Shown here: piece after piece, positions 32,288 through 44,693 of the stretch | How the letters are laid out: every line of letters starts with the position of its first letter | Position numbering within the stretch: the first letter of the stretch is position 1 | NCBI GenBank assembly: GCA_003999685.1 | Contig: CP021224.1 | Span: 2,728,001 to 2,792,000, forward strand | Direction: 5' to 3' | Source: Taiwanofungus camphoratus | Lineage: Eukaryota > Basidiomycota > Agaricomycetes > Polyporales > Taiwanofungaceae | Length of the DNA: 64,000 nt | Position numbers and translations under genes: made by a program | Notes under the pieces: model-generated | Databases searched by the model: none | Seen by the model: only the letters and a program-made list of their open reading frames with translations | Told to the model about the DNA's origin: nothing

Positions 32288-35269
32288 ATGCTTTCGACGC
32301 CGTCAGACTCTGCGAACAATCTCGCTGACAACCCTAGCAGTCCGCATGGTGGGGTTGGCCTGTCCGATCCCTCGTATTCTCAAAGTAGAAGGAAGATGCT
32401 CGACCTCATTAACCGCTTACACGGCACTGGGTATGTACGTCCTATGCTTATGGGCAAGACGGTGACTGACCAATCTTGTGCCAAAGTGTGCAAAAGGACA
32501 TCGATCTTCCCGTCATCGCTGTTATTGGCCAACAGAGTGCGGGAAAATCTTCTCTCATCGAGTCCATGTCTGGAATCACTCTTCCAAGAGCGAGCGGAAC
32601 GTGTACCAGGTTTTTATTTTAATTTTTACCTGTCTACCCTGTTCTCAAGTTGCCGCAGGTGTCCCACGGAATGTCGACTGTCTTATTCTACACAGCCATG
32701 GAAGTGTCTCGTCTACCTGCAGCACATAACGGATGAGCGTGGTCAAACTCTGGGTCAAGCTCGTAAAGAGCCGTTCGGCGAAGCAATTTTCGACAAGGCG
32801 GAGGTAGAAGAGAGGATCAGACGCGCGCAGCGGGCGATTCTCAACCCAAGCCGGGATGCCCGTCACTTCCTGACTGGCCAAGACGAAGATCCATCTGTGC
32901 CAGACCTATCGTTCTCCATGAGCTACGTGTCGCTTCATATCAGCAGTAGCGACGTCGAAGACTTATCCTTTGTGGACTTGCCGGGTAATTGTTTTCAATC
33001 GCCAGTTACTCTAATACTACGTGTTGATGACACTTCACAGGATTGATTGCTAGTGTAGGGGAAGGCGGCAATTCTGGAGACATTGACCTCGTCAAGAGAC
33101 TTGTAACAACCTACATATCCAAACCGAGCTGCATAATATTACTGACTGTTGCCTGCGAGAGTGAGTCTTTTGTCCCCTCACGCTCCTGCTATACCCACTT
33201 TACTGATGTCCGGGACAGCGGATTTTGAGAATCAAGCGGCACATCATCTCGCAAAGGTTCACGATCCGAGTGGGAAGCGGACGATCGGTCAGTCTTATCA
33301 AGTTAATGTCTAGCTCGACATATTCCTGATGTCGCAATCCTGAAGGAGTTCTGACGAAACCCGACCGTATTCCTCCTGGCGAAGAGGATCGCTGGTTACG
33401 CTTCATCAAGAATGAATATGAGCCGCTCGACAATGGTTGGTTCAGTGTCAAACAGCCAGATTCGCGAGCGCTTTCGGCTGGCATTTCCTGGGCAGATGCA
33501 CGCCGACAGGAGCAGGAGTACTTCTTGGCAACGTCCCCGTGGTCGGACCTGGATTCCGGTTATCAGCGCTTTTTAGGGACTGCTAGACTCACTGAATGTT
33601 TGAGCGCTGTCTTGTCTGATCTGATCGCGAAGAGGTTCGTTCCAGTACAGGCTATTGCCTTACTTTCCGTGATAATCTGACTTCGGAATAGGCTTCCTAA
33701 GTTACAGGACGAGCTCCAGGAGTTACTCCAGAAAACCGAAAACGACATTCGCTCGCTCCCGAAGCCCCCTTCTGCTGACCCGTTTGCGGAGATTCTGTAC
33801 ATGCTGTCCCAATTTTCCCGCGATTTGTCGAAGCACCTTGAAGGAATACCGTCAAAAGATGGTCTCTTACAAGCGATTAAACCAGAGCAACAGAAGTTCA
33901 AGAAAGCGATCAGAGATACTGCACCGGTCTTCGTGCCATATACTCTTCGTAACCAGGTGAATACGGATATTCCAGATTACCAACATAAAAATGGAAAAGA
34001 AGCCGAGGAAGATCTACTGTATAATGATAGTTCGATAGCACCGGCTTCTATGCCATATACCCTTCGTAACCAGGCGGATGCGGATTTTACAGATCACCAA
34101 CCTGTAAACGAGGAACAAGCCGAGGAAGATCTAGTGTATGATGATAGTTCGACGGCATTGCCTTCACCAGACTTTCTAGCACACGAAGAAGATACCTCTG
34201 GTACCTTCGTTGGGAAAAATGAAATCTATATCAACCAAGTCATGGACCAGGCCGAAATGTGCGTATTAACCGTTGCCCCAAACTCTACGGCTGACTGTTC
34301 TCGCCCTTCTCTTTATTCAGGGCAATTGCACGAGAGTTGCCCGGACACTATCCCTTCGTTGTTTGTATCACTTATATCAACTCGTTCACTTCCAAGTGGC
34401 GTACTCCTACCCAAAATTTATTTGATTCGATCAAGAGAATCCTCACAATTTACGTCAAGGGCTTGACAAAGAAACACTTTGACAAGTTCTCGCACGGAGG
34501 ATTGCTCAACAATGTGACGTGAGTGACCTCAATTATTCCTGGAGACTCCGAAGATGAAGCAGTATGTTGTAGAATTGTGGTGGCCGACTATATAGAGTCA
34601 TGCTGCAAGACCGCGAACTCCCGCGTCTTATGGCTACTCGAGCTGGAAAAAAGTCCATCAACGCTCAATACTCATTATCATATGAATTACAAGGATAATT
34701 TTTTGGCTTACTATCGAGGACACCGACAGAGCGATACTAGCGGGCACTTGACGTCTAAATTGAAGCGGTACAATGCCTATTGTACTGTGACGAAGGGTGA
34801 AACTAAACCAAAATCAACGGCGTTCGATCAGAGTGTCTCGAAGGTGCTTTCGGGCCTCAGCGAATTGGGCATCAACGGCGCGAAACCAACTGACCTTTAC
34901 AAGCTCCTCCCCTCTGACCCATACGAGCCTGCCCTGGACATCATGGCGACTGTGCGTGCGTACTTTCAAGGTGCGCATCCGTTTCTAAAGGCCTCACTTT
35001 TGGCTTAATGATGTCAATCAGTGGCATATAAGCGGTTCGTCGATAACGTTTCGATGGCTATTGATTACGAGCTCGTGCTTGGCCTGAATCGCGACGGAGC
35101 ACTAGAAAATGCGCTACGCGAAGGTCTTGGTATTATTGGGCCTGATGGACATCGTCGCTCTAGAGAATATCTTCAAGAACATCGGGACGTTGTCACTAGG
35201 CGTCAGGAGTTGGAGAAGCGACGGGAACGACTTGACAAGGCAAAAACGGAGCTTATGGATCTTTTCTGA
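32288..35269 (+). CDS. Dynamin-family large GTPase (Mx/dynamin-like)
   Basis: About ten exons. The first begins [11 protein letters not shown]. The GTPase domain shows G1 [14 protein letters not shown], the conserved [10 protein letters not shown] switch region (across an intron at about 32611-32658), G3 DLPG, and G4 LTKPD. The stalk follows with [50 protein letters not shown] and a GED-like C-terminus ([18 protein letters not shown]...). There is no PH or proline-rich domain, so it resembles the short dynamins expanded in mushrooms, or Mx-like proteins, rather than endocytic dynamin. Such proteins oligomerise on membranes and hydrolyse GTP to remodel them. The stalk carries a 39-residue tandem duplication. 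The gene is convergent with the acyltransferase gene. Confidence 0.85.
33927..34160 (+). repeat. 117-bp in-frame tandem duplication in the dynamin stalk
   Basis: Two adjacent units of exactly 117 bases (39 codons) lie at 33927-34043 and 34044-34160. Both contain PYTLRNQ near the start and EAEEDL/QAEEDL plus Y(N/D)DSS near the end, with diverged middles. The duplication keeps the frame. Confidence 0.85.
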
Positions 35270-35607
35270 TACTTTCATCTATCGAGTCGGTGCTTGTATT
35301 ACCAGTAGCACTATTGTACGCTTGGTCACTGTACGATTCTTGTAGAAAATGCACGAGCCGAAGATCATTCTGTCATTGTAAACCATATCGTTGTTGACCA
35401 GGAGCAGTTATACAGAGATTGTCCAGTGGACGGTCGTAGTGAATCTACGACTCAAATGGAATGCGCGTATAGACGTGTCGCGGCGCGCTTTGAATTCTCT
35501 TGAATGTCAGGCATGACTATTTGTCTGGCATCCGTAGAGACAACGGACAGAGCCTCATAGCAGGTGAATTTTGTAACACCTTCCCAACGATCATAGCCCC
35601 TTTCGAC
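35270..35607. other. Convergent spacer
   Basis: Between the ends of the dynamin and acyltransferase genes; nothing recognised. Confidence 0.4.
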
Positions 35608-38192
35608 TCATTCGTATTTGCTCAACACCTCTCTAGCCCTGATCACATAGAATTCAAAACGTTCTTCAAAGCCCTCGCAAATCCTGCGAGCAACACCCCG
35701 AGATATGGGCACCCGGTCCGCCGCGACGGCTATCGAGATACCACCCGCGTACGAGATGATACCCATTCCAATCGTACCTGTGCAACCCTCAGTTACCCGT
35801 TGTATATTGGTGTTGGATGTGAGGAGGGTATGTAGGTGAGGATGTGCGCACCTTTGCCTGCCTGAGGGGGAAGCGCGGTCCATTTGATCACTTCGACGCC
35901 ACCGAGCGTGACAGGCTTCTTTGCGGGGCCAGGAACGCTAGTTTAATGCCAGGTTCCGTTGAAATCAGTCCATACTCTATGAATGGAAGACACGAATGTC
36001 ACATACTTCGTGAGGACCACAGGAACTGGCAACGCGAGTCAGCTACACGGTAGCGACTTACACTTGAGCGCTTAAGGACACTCACACGACTGCAACGCTA
36101 GCTCGAACACTGGCTTCGTGATCCATCTCTTTACGATTGCCTTGAGACGCCCCGCCGAGTGCGCGAGCAGCGACATGCGCAGGAGCACGGGTGCCTGGCC
36201 CGTCAGCTGAATAATGTGGAAGATAATTCGCGGCCAGAGGCTGTGCTTGAGCAACGACAGCTCCCCGCGGCACCGGTGTATGTGTGCGTGCAGCTCGCTA
36301 ACGGATGCAGTGCGCGCCAGATCGGGAGCTGGGTCCAGGTAGACCAGCGAGCCCGTGGACAGATTGCGCATAGACCAGTCCCCTGGCGCACGGATGCTGA
36401 TCGGTCTGTAGTCGCCGAGGCGTCAGGGACGATAAACAAGGAAAGCCAATCGATATCAACAATGAAACATACATGAAGAATCCAATGGGCGACGGGAGAT
36501 ATTTCCTCAGCCAGCGCTTTATGCGCGTCCATGGTCCTTTTAGCTGGTTGCCTGGCTTCTGTGCAATCTCCCGCGCAAGTACGTCCGCCATCACTGCGCA
36601 CACCACGTCGTTCAGTGTGACGTGTCCTGCCTTGTTGCGTGCCTTGTCGCGCTCCGCACGCGGCACGCCCGCGATAGCGCTTCCAGGCTCGGCACCCGAG
36701 AATGCCTGTTGGCACGCGCGCACATCGGCCATACTGAACGTGCGCGAGCTCGAGAATTCTCTCTCGGACACACGCGGACCTGGCTGGTACCCACTGAGCA
36801 TGTCGACACGCCACCAGGTGAGCAAGAAGAGTATAGCTTGGTGCGCCGCCTGGTACGTACTCCAGAAGAGCGAGATGATTGTAGAAGTAGCATAAGCAAG
36901 CCAGAAGAGGGCGAAGAGGAAAAACTCGAGGAGCGGCGCGGTGAGGACGTTTTCAGAGAACGGATCGAGGACACGCAATGAATGATGTAGCTGCGAGGGA
37001 AGGAGCTGCCCTCGGCGGGCGGCGTGGAGCTTGCGTGCGGACTTGGACATCATTTCGACGAGATCATCGTGATAGGAAGTCATATAGAGCTGACTGATCA
37101 CAAAACCTTGAGCAATGACATGCATCCAATGAATTCAATCTGGTCCAAATGTCCCTGTCTCACAATGGCTTTGTTTACCTTGTCCGTCTGCAAGTGAATG
37201 ATGACTAAACAAAGGTGAGTCAATGACAATACAGCAGCGAACGGGTGGAACAACCCTCTAGTAATAATGGCACATTCTGCGCCGTCTTCATCATGGTAGT
37301 TACTGACGAGCACCATCTCCCACAACGGCCTTTCAAAATCCCAATCTTGAGCAATAAATTTGCCCATCTAGAAATTCGATAGCCTGAATAAAGTAAATCT
37401 GGCCTTGTGTTAATCTGTCCGCTTACCAACTCATCTAATTCACGCCTCCCAGCCGGCTCTGGAAGGGTGGCGGTGTGGATATGATTCCTGCTGTCGAATG
37501 TGGGATCGTCCTCGAAGCGCGCACCGTGGAAATTACGACCAAGAGATGTAAGCCTTTGTCGGTATTTTGGGAACTTGTTTGTCTGACGCTCCGTAGACTA
37601 AAAGGCCTCAACTTCACTTCACTAGCGATTCGGAAGTTGGATGGAAGCGACGTACGTCACGGAGCTGCTCTATGGGTAGTTTCCCTCGCAGAGTATACGT
37701 GCAGGCACATACCTTCATGAGAGAGAATTGGTGAATTACGGGTTTCCCACAAGGATGCAAAAATCATACCGGGTTGAAATCTGCTGCGTCAGTCAGGAGC
37801 AGCCAAAGGTTGTCCATGCCACCAATGGTCTGCCGCCGTTCATCCAACTCGCGCTCAATCCAATCTCCTGCGGAAAGCAACTTCCTAGCTACCCAGCCTG
37901 TAACGCCGCTGGTACGTTCGAAGTCGACAAGCGACCATTGATGTTTCTGCTCAACATTGGCCGGCAACTGAAGTTCGCCGTCTTCGTCGAGATCATATTC
38001 GAAAGTGCCCAGAATGGTATTCAAGTCATCTTCTGACATGTTGAGAGGGGGGTACTGTGAGTTGTGTATTGAAAGTGCGGCAGACGAGTCGGGCGCCATG
38101 ATTGGTGTGGCGTGCTTGCCCGACGCGTCGCGACGCGTGTCGAAACGCGCGCCTTCCAGAGTGTTGGGTATCGCAAGCAGCGCAGATAACAT
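35608..38192 (-). CDS. WSD1-type O-acyltransferase (wax ester/diacylglycerol acyltransferase family)
   Basis: About nine exons on the minus strand. The first (38192-37770) carries IGGMDNLWLLLTDAADFNP, the usual beginning of the acyltransferase fold. Later exons give FPKYRQRLTSLGRNFHGARF, WDFERPLWEMVLVSNY and the catalytic motif HHSLADG (HHxxxDG), which is split from ITRG by an intron at about 37203-37254. Then come LNDVVCAVMADVL, SIRAPGDWSMRN, SVPGPAKKPVTLGG and the ending GMGIISYAGGISIAVAADR. A hydrophobic stretch (FFLFALFWLAYATSTIISLF) probably anchors it in the ER or lipid-droplet membrane. Enzymes of this family join acyl-CoA to a fatty alcohol or diacylglycerol; the actual substrate cannot be read from the sequence. 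The start codon is uncertain; a later Met at 38101 is possible. Confidence 0.85.
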
Positions 38193-38367
38193 TCGATAGT
38201 CTATGGCAACAAGTAGAGAAAAAGAGCTGATATAGTAGAGTGGCGCGACTATGATGGCATGATCCGACGTTTCAATCTCGTACTCAATGAAGTGAACCCA
38301 TATCCCAATTGCAAATCATATCCTGGTTCTCCAATTCTCATCTCCTCTCATTCATCATCGTGATCCC

Positions 38368-41300
38368 TCAAGCCCCTGGCACAAACGGCCCCAGACCCGC
38401 CGCCTGCACCTTGCCTGGATCCTCCGCATTCAGCGCACCGACCAGCCTAATCAGCTCCCGGCGAAGGTCCTCCCCGACTTGTTCAGGCCCCGTCGGGTCC
38501 AGCACGAATGCAAGTACCTGCAGAAGTCGGTCCATGTACGGATGCAACACAGCAGGATTTGTTCTGAAGAGGTGGAAGATCGCCATGAACACCGGTCGGT
38601 TCTCCAGGTAGTCGTTCTTGAGCGGCAGCGCCTCGAAGAAGACCGGTAACACCTGGTCCAGCGGCATCGCCGCCGTGTTCTTCGTCAACATGCGAGCAAC
38701 AGCACCGACCGCGTTGTCGCGTGCATTGAGCCTCGCTGGAGGTGCATCGGGTGCCACTTGGAAGAATGGACGAAGAGCCGCGAGTAGGTTGAGATACTGT
38801 CCGGAAAGGTCGATATCCGAGTGCTCAACGAGAAGACCAGAGGCAAAAGCAGCGTTGCATTGTACTTCGGCTTCTTCATCAGTCAGGGCACGATAGAACA
38901 GTTCCAAAAGCGGTTCTGTCATGGGCGTCACCGAGTTCTTCATGCCTGCGATGATCTCCGATAGGCATCCAATGGCGGCCGAGCGATCGCTGAGTGACCG
39001 CGACTTTTTCTACACGCGCGTCGACGAATGAATTCCCTGATCAGTCATTGACATGTTGCACACTTACATAGTACTTTGAAATCAAGGGGAAAAACGTCTT
39101 AAATGCAGGAACGAACTCCGCTCCAAGGGCGTTTGCCAAAGACGATACAAGATCGCCCGCAGACGAGATAAGCATCGAGTCAAACTCGGCCTGATCTTCT
39201 GGTGCCTCATCGTTATCATCTTGGTCAGGATCTTGCTGGCAAATAGCCTTCTGGTCTAGGATTTGGGTGGCAATCTTGCCGATGTGATCCAATTCTATCG
39301 ATGAAGAAAGATGCTATCGAGCTGATTAAAGACATGACTATGATGACAGCTTACTGTTTTCCAAAAAGGCAGGCCCTACTTTGTTGATAGTTTCTGCGAG
39401 ACCTACACACAGGCCCGAAACCACCTTTCTGTAGATTGAAAACAAGAGGTTATAATCAGAGAAGGAATAAATTGACACTATACGCACTTGTTATCCTCTG
39501 ACTCGTACATCTCCAAGATGGGAAAAGAGATGTGGCCAATGAGAGTCTTCACTTGGGGAGCTAAGGGCGGCACCTATAGGACAAGCGGGGAAGATGTTAA
39601 GCTGACAATTAAACCCCATAGCTGAGCAGTGTGGCTCACATTAATCAAGCCAGGTTGCCAATCTGGAGGGTTACTGAGCTCGTAGAAAGTCCTCACGATC
39701 TCCAAAAGTGAATCGATCGCGGCCTTCCTGATCCCATCGTAATAGTGTGGGAGCATCCCAACCAGTTCCAGGGTGCATTGCTCGACATAAGGCAGGAAAT
39801 GACTCCGCGTCGCTGCGAAAATTGTGCCAATAGTGTCCGCAGCAATCTCCTTCTCGATGCAGATGGTGCTGTTAACCTCCAGCATTTTATCGATGTCGAT
39901 GTCCTCGAGCTCGTCCACATTGCCGTTTGCATCGTCCGTCACCTTGATGGCATTAGCAGGCGACGATCCAGATGCGAAGCTAGCGGCGGCTTCGGGATTC
40001 GTGACTGTCAGCGAGGAGCAATGCCTTAATGTTGAGTCAGTTCATGAGACGTGTAAATTGAACGTACTGTCGAGGCCTTGCTCCTCGCCATGCTCAGCCT
40101 GCTGGCAGCTCGCAATGAGGGCAGGGACGACATTGGGAAGGTACGGTGCAAACTCGTCCTCGAAGACCCTCGACATGACACCGAAGAATAGGAAGCTGCA
40201 CTCTCGAAGGCGCGCGCTGCCCATCCCAATTCCGTCGAAGGCCTGCTTCATCATGTCGCCGAAATATGGGCGGAACACATCTTTACCCACAGCTTCCGCG
40301 AACGTGCCCACCGCGTCCATCGTGATGCCGCGGAGCTCCTGTTCCTCGCCCTCACCGCGGAGAACAAGGAAGTGCTTGAAACGCTCCATCGTCGGCTGGA
40401 AGTACGGAAGGAACTTCTCCTTGGAGGCATGAGCAGCACTTCCCACCGCACCGATGACGACAGACTTGACGGGGTTGGGGGCGGTCTCAAGTAGGCCCAC
40501 GAGGCGTTCCATGATAAGTTGCATGTACTGGTCGATCGTATCACCCAGGATTTCCAAGAGTGCGTCCAGCGCAGTGCATGCTGAGCGCTGCGTCATAGGA
40601 TCGTTGACGAGCTGCATGATAGTCTAAAAGCGATGTCAGGGTATGCTAGTGTAGGACACTAACGAGACGTTCTACATACCGGGACGAGGACAGCGTGTTT
40701 AGAAACGCACTCGTCTTCCACCCATTCGCACAAGCAGCTGACTGCAATGCAGCTCGCTTTTCGAACAGAAGGATCTGGGTCAGTCAGCCCAGCTTCGATG
40801 ATGGGCCACACTTGGTTCATCAAAGGTGTCATGAATTCGCTACAGCCTTCGACGGACACGCCCAAGGCAAGCATTGCACCCCGGCGATGAGAAGGATCCG
40901 GAGAAGAGAAATATTGCTGAATGAGCTGTCTAAGGGCAGGGAAAACCTGCGAAGGGGGCAGGCTTGTCGCAAGACAATCGACGATGCGGAGCGCAGACTG
41001 CGAATGACCGGGCGACCGTCACTGAGGTGTTAGATGTAAGAGCGATGCGAGCGACTTACGCGAGAAGGCGCATCGTCGTCGATGTCCTCCGGCTCCTCTT
41101 CCGTAGCAATGGGCATCAAGCCCTCAAGGATGGCCGGAGCAAGACCGTGGGCCTGTACCTTCGATTTTTTGCTGCATGATGATTCACTGATCAACGCAAT
41201 GGTCGTACAAATGACGGGAAATACACACTATTGCACAGTCCAGTTGAGTGCATTGAGTGAAAGAATGCGCAAATCGGACTCAAAATTGCGGTTGGATCCA

Positions 41301-42493
41301 CATGCCAAAAGGAACTGAGCTAATTGCGGGATGTGTTGACCAAGGAGAGGGATTTCCTGTTTACGAGATATGTCAGCTTCAATCCTAGCGCGAGTTCTGA
41401 ATCATACTTGCCAAGATGAGCAGCGTTTCGAGTACATCGAAGAGTTGGCGTGCTCCCGTTTCATTACCAGCCTCGACACACTGGCCAATGACGGTAATCA
41501 TCGCCGGAAGGAGGTCTTGGAATGATTTCTGGATTCAATATGAGGAGCGCATATCGAGATTTATAATGTAGAACTCACAATGTCTTTCTTGTCGTCTGAG
41601 TCGATGTATTGCGCAATAACACCTAATGCTCTGGAAAAAAATATGAATTGCAGAGTAAATCAAGCACGACGTCATGTTTACCTGACGGTCGTAATCCTGA
41701 CCTCCGCGCTCTCGGGATCGTTAAGCAGCACTTCGAACAGTTTAAAGAAGCTCTGAAGATGTGACTCGAAGCCCTCCACAATATTTTCGAGAACAGTATA
41801 GAAAATATAAATGCCAACTTCGCGATGCACTGCTGTTCCTGACTGACATGTTTGCTGGAGGAAAGGCAGAAGCTGAGGCCACTGGCCGAGAGGGACTTCG
41901 ATGGCTGCGATTGCTGCAAGTACGCGGGCGGTAGAATGGCGGACAAGGTTGCTACAAAGAGTTCAGTCACAATGTGCCCTAGGCGAGCACGATTAACTAT
42001 ACCTTGGATCAGCAAGTACAAGTTCCGGAAGTTTTGCTTTGATCTGTTCGCGTTCGTCCTGAGGAACTACAACCCAGAGCTCGCCACTGTTCTGAGATAT
42101 ACGCTTGCGGAGTTCCACTGCCGCAAGTTGTCGAATCTGATATATGAAGAGACAAAACACTGAGGAAATGGTTAATGCGCGCGACGAAATCAGACTCACA
42201 GCTTGATCAGGTGAGCTCGCGATAATGCTCGTGAGTGCGGGAATACATGCCGCAGTTTTATAATATTCTTTGTTGAGCTGGGCAGTTGCCTGAAGTATGT
42301 TGTCTAGTCAGGAAAAAGACGCGACGAGACAGGATCGACTTGATCGGCTTACCGCCTTCAGCTGGACAGTGTCATTAGAAGTGGATTGGACTAGGAGATT
42401 GTGCAGACCCTGGACAAAGTTGGGCTACGGCAAGGGTGACTTTGATTAGAAGGATAACACAAAGAACGCGCGAAACTAGCAAACACACATCCA
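38368..42493 (-). CDS. Importin-beta family nuclear import receptor, Kap123/importin-4 type
   Basis: A multi-exon gene (about fifteen exons) read on the minus strand. The likely first exon is only six bases (ATGGAT at 42493-42488), followed by PNFVQGLHNLLVQST. The importin N-terminal part has VRQLAAVELRKRISQNSGE, which helps bind Ran-GTP. HEAT repeats follow throughout, for example DPDPSVRKASCIAVSCLCEW, YMQLIMERLVGLLETAPNPV, LRECSFLFFGVMSRVFEDE and YVEQCTLELVGMLPHYYDG, and an acidic loop (ELEDIDIDKML region). The protein ends near GLGPFVPGA. The length, about a thousand residues, fits the family. Kap123 and importin-4 carry histones and ribosomal proteins into the nucleus; assignment to this branch over Kap121/importin-5 is by resemblance only. 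Confidence 0.85.
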
Positions 42494-44593
42494 TGGCCGC
42501 TGAATTCGAGGGAAGAGGGCAAAAGAGAATCTGGACGCAGAGCTGAGACGCGGGAGCTTTTCAAGTCCAAGCCGTCTAGTCAAAATTTTGGCTGAGTTCG
42601 ATTTCCTTTGCACTTGATCACCACGTGCTCCTGATCGCATCGCATCGTTCTCGCTCGTTTCCTTCAAGCTGCACTTGACCTCTTGTTTTCATTGTCTATA
42701 ATCAACTATTCATGTCCTGACTATTCGCTACAGCCTTCATGGATACCAAGGCTCTTGTTTTACTAGTGTCTTTGTTGCACATAACTCGCGCACCTCGAAG
42801 TTTGTGCGGAGAACCACTGGTGCGACAGACACATGGACTGGGCACCAGGCTTCCTCATTCCCCCCAGCTTGACTATTGAGTGATGGTATTTTGACAAATG
42901 TCAAGCACGGCACTGATATCTGGGCACTCTAAATGTGCTCCCACCATGGATGGTTCGGCCATTCGCGGGCTACGTGCATCGATTTCATCCGCCTGTACGT
43001 GATTGCATTGTGTGTGTCTAAGCTTTTATCTATTTCGGTACATGTAAGCAATGAAACGGGGGAGCGTGCTTATCAAGCGGGTTGAACCGAAGCAACATGT
43101 ACCCCATCATGCCAAATGCCATTGGGCCAATACACTCTGCCTATCGCTAGCCTTACGTTTCTGTCCTCGTTATATGCGCATTCAGTGTAGGATACTAGGT
43201 ATACTGTACTGACTGCAAGACTAAGCTTGACGGCGCGGAGCCGAATTCAAAGGTGACATTCGCTTCACTTAGATCATACATGGAAAGCGAGTTGACTTCG
43301 CGAACAATAGATTTGCGCTATGGCCGTGACCCGCAGACTATGAGCCAAGAAGCTCATTGTCTATTCTGCGCAAGAATATATGAGCATGTGATACGGTTTG
43401 TTGCCAGTCTCCTTGATGCTACCACGCTTGTGCGGTATTCGATATGCATCACTCTAGTTCTGTCTCTGCTGTCCAATCGCACCATTCACTGCCCATATCA
43501 ATGGCATCTTCTCAACACCAAGGCCCCTCTAGACCACTGTCCTTGCGTCCCATCACCAAGCTTAGACGGTGAGCCTCAATCTCGGCAGGTCGCATCACTC
43601 CAATCGTTCCAATTCGCCTTTGGGTTATTCGCAGACTGTTCAGACTACCATACTTCAAGCACATTAAACTTCGTCGATCAATCACTGTGCGGTGGAAGTC
43701 CATTACAGCGATTATGCATAGTTCAAACCCGGACTCTGTATCACTCGATGGCTTTGTGTTGGTCACGGTGCCTCCATCAGAACACCATGAGTTGGCGGAA
43801 AACCTGGTGGACAAACGACTGCATTGACTTTGCAGAAGTCTGGCAAGCCTATCCACTCTCCGTGAAATGATCTCCCCCTAATGGCGTATGGCCATGATTT
43901 CGACCCTTTATGCGCGTGTATATCATTTGTTACTTGAGATCTAATTTATCACTTGGTGGCCCATTGTTATACTAGGGAGAGCGTGTCCTCTGTCGATTCT
44001 ACCATCCGGTCGTTGTCATCACAGGGCCAACCGATGTGCATCTCCTTCCCCCATGTGTTTGGGTCGACATAATCTTTCGAATGTCACCACTGGGATTATA
44101 CCCTTGGGCTTGCCGTATGCGTATTCATGCGTATGCTTAACTTCAAGGTCCATTCCTCTTACTCTATAGATCTGGAGCGCCAAAACTGGCTATAGCACAG
44201 GTCTGAATCCCCCACGAACGACAGTTGCGAACCCCATGTCTCTATTTACTCGGCACTGATCCCTTCGCTCTTTAACACCACTTCCATAACCACCTTGCAG
44301 ATAAGGCGCTAATAAACGCAGGTCGCGATTCTCGCGGCTTGTGTTGAAAATAAACAGTGGCCTTCATCTCTGAAGTCTGCGTCCTGTGATAGCTCTTGTG
44401 TTCCTCCAAGATATGCCGATAGGTGTCCCATATAGTGGCTTATGCGTGGAGCGCATGTTGCCATCTCGAACTGGCTGACAGAGTCTGTGCCGGGTAGGGG
44501 CCGCAATAATTGCCGAAATACGTCTAGAGATGTATGTCCCCACTGGAAAGTATGTTTCAGATTGATGATGATAATTCTCACCTCTTTCGGCAT
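42494..44593. other. Gene-poor stretch between the importin gene and tRNA-Leu
   Basis: About 2.1 kb. A 205-codon open frame (43253-43870, plus) has a shadow frame on the other strand (43512-43856); neither shows a known domain. I do not call a gene here. The left end probably contains the importin promoter. Confidence 0.35.
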
Positions 44594-44693
44594 GGTGAGA
44601 TGGCCGAGCGGTCTAAGGCGCCAGACTAAGGTTGTGGAGATCACTTACTAAATCTGGTCCGAAAGGGCGTGGGTTCGAATCCCACTCTCATCA
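44594..44693 (+). tRNA. tRNA-Leu (anticodon AAG) with an intron
   Basis: The acceptor strands GGTGAGA (44594-44600) and TCTCATC (44686-44692) pair with one G-U. The D-arm reads TGGCCGAGCGGTCTAAGGC. The anticodon stem CCAGA/TCTGG encloses CTAAGG and a short intron of about 19-20 bases starting right after the base 3' of the anticodon, as usual in nuclear tRNAs. A long variable arm (TCCGAAAGGGC) and the T-arm GTGGG-TTCGAAT-CCCAC confirm a type II tRNA-Leu. A TTTT run at 44697-44700 should stop RNA polymerase III. Confidence 0.93.

Noticed and set aside
43253-43870. 205-codon open frame, plus strand
   Set aside because: Overlapped by a frame on the other strand and without any domain; its composition does not resemble the neighbouring genes.
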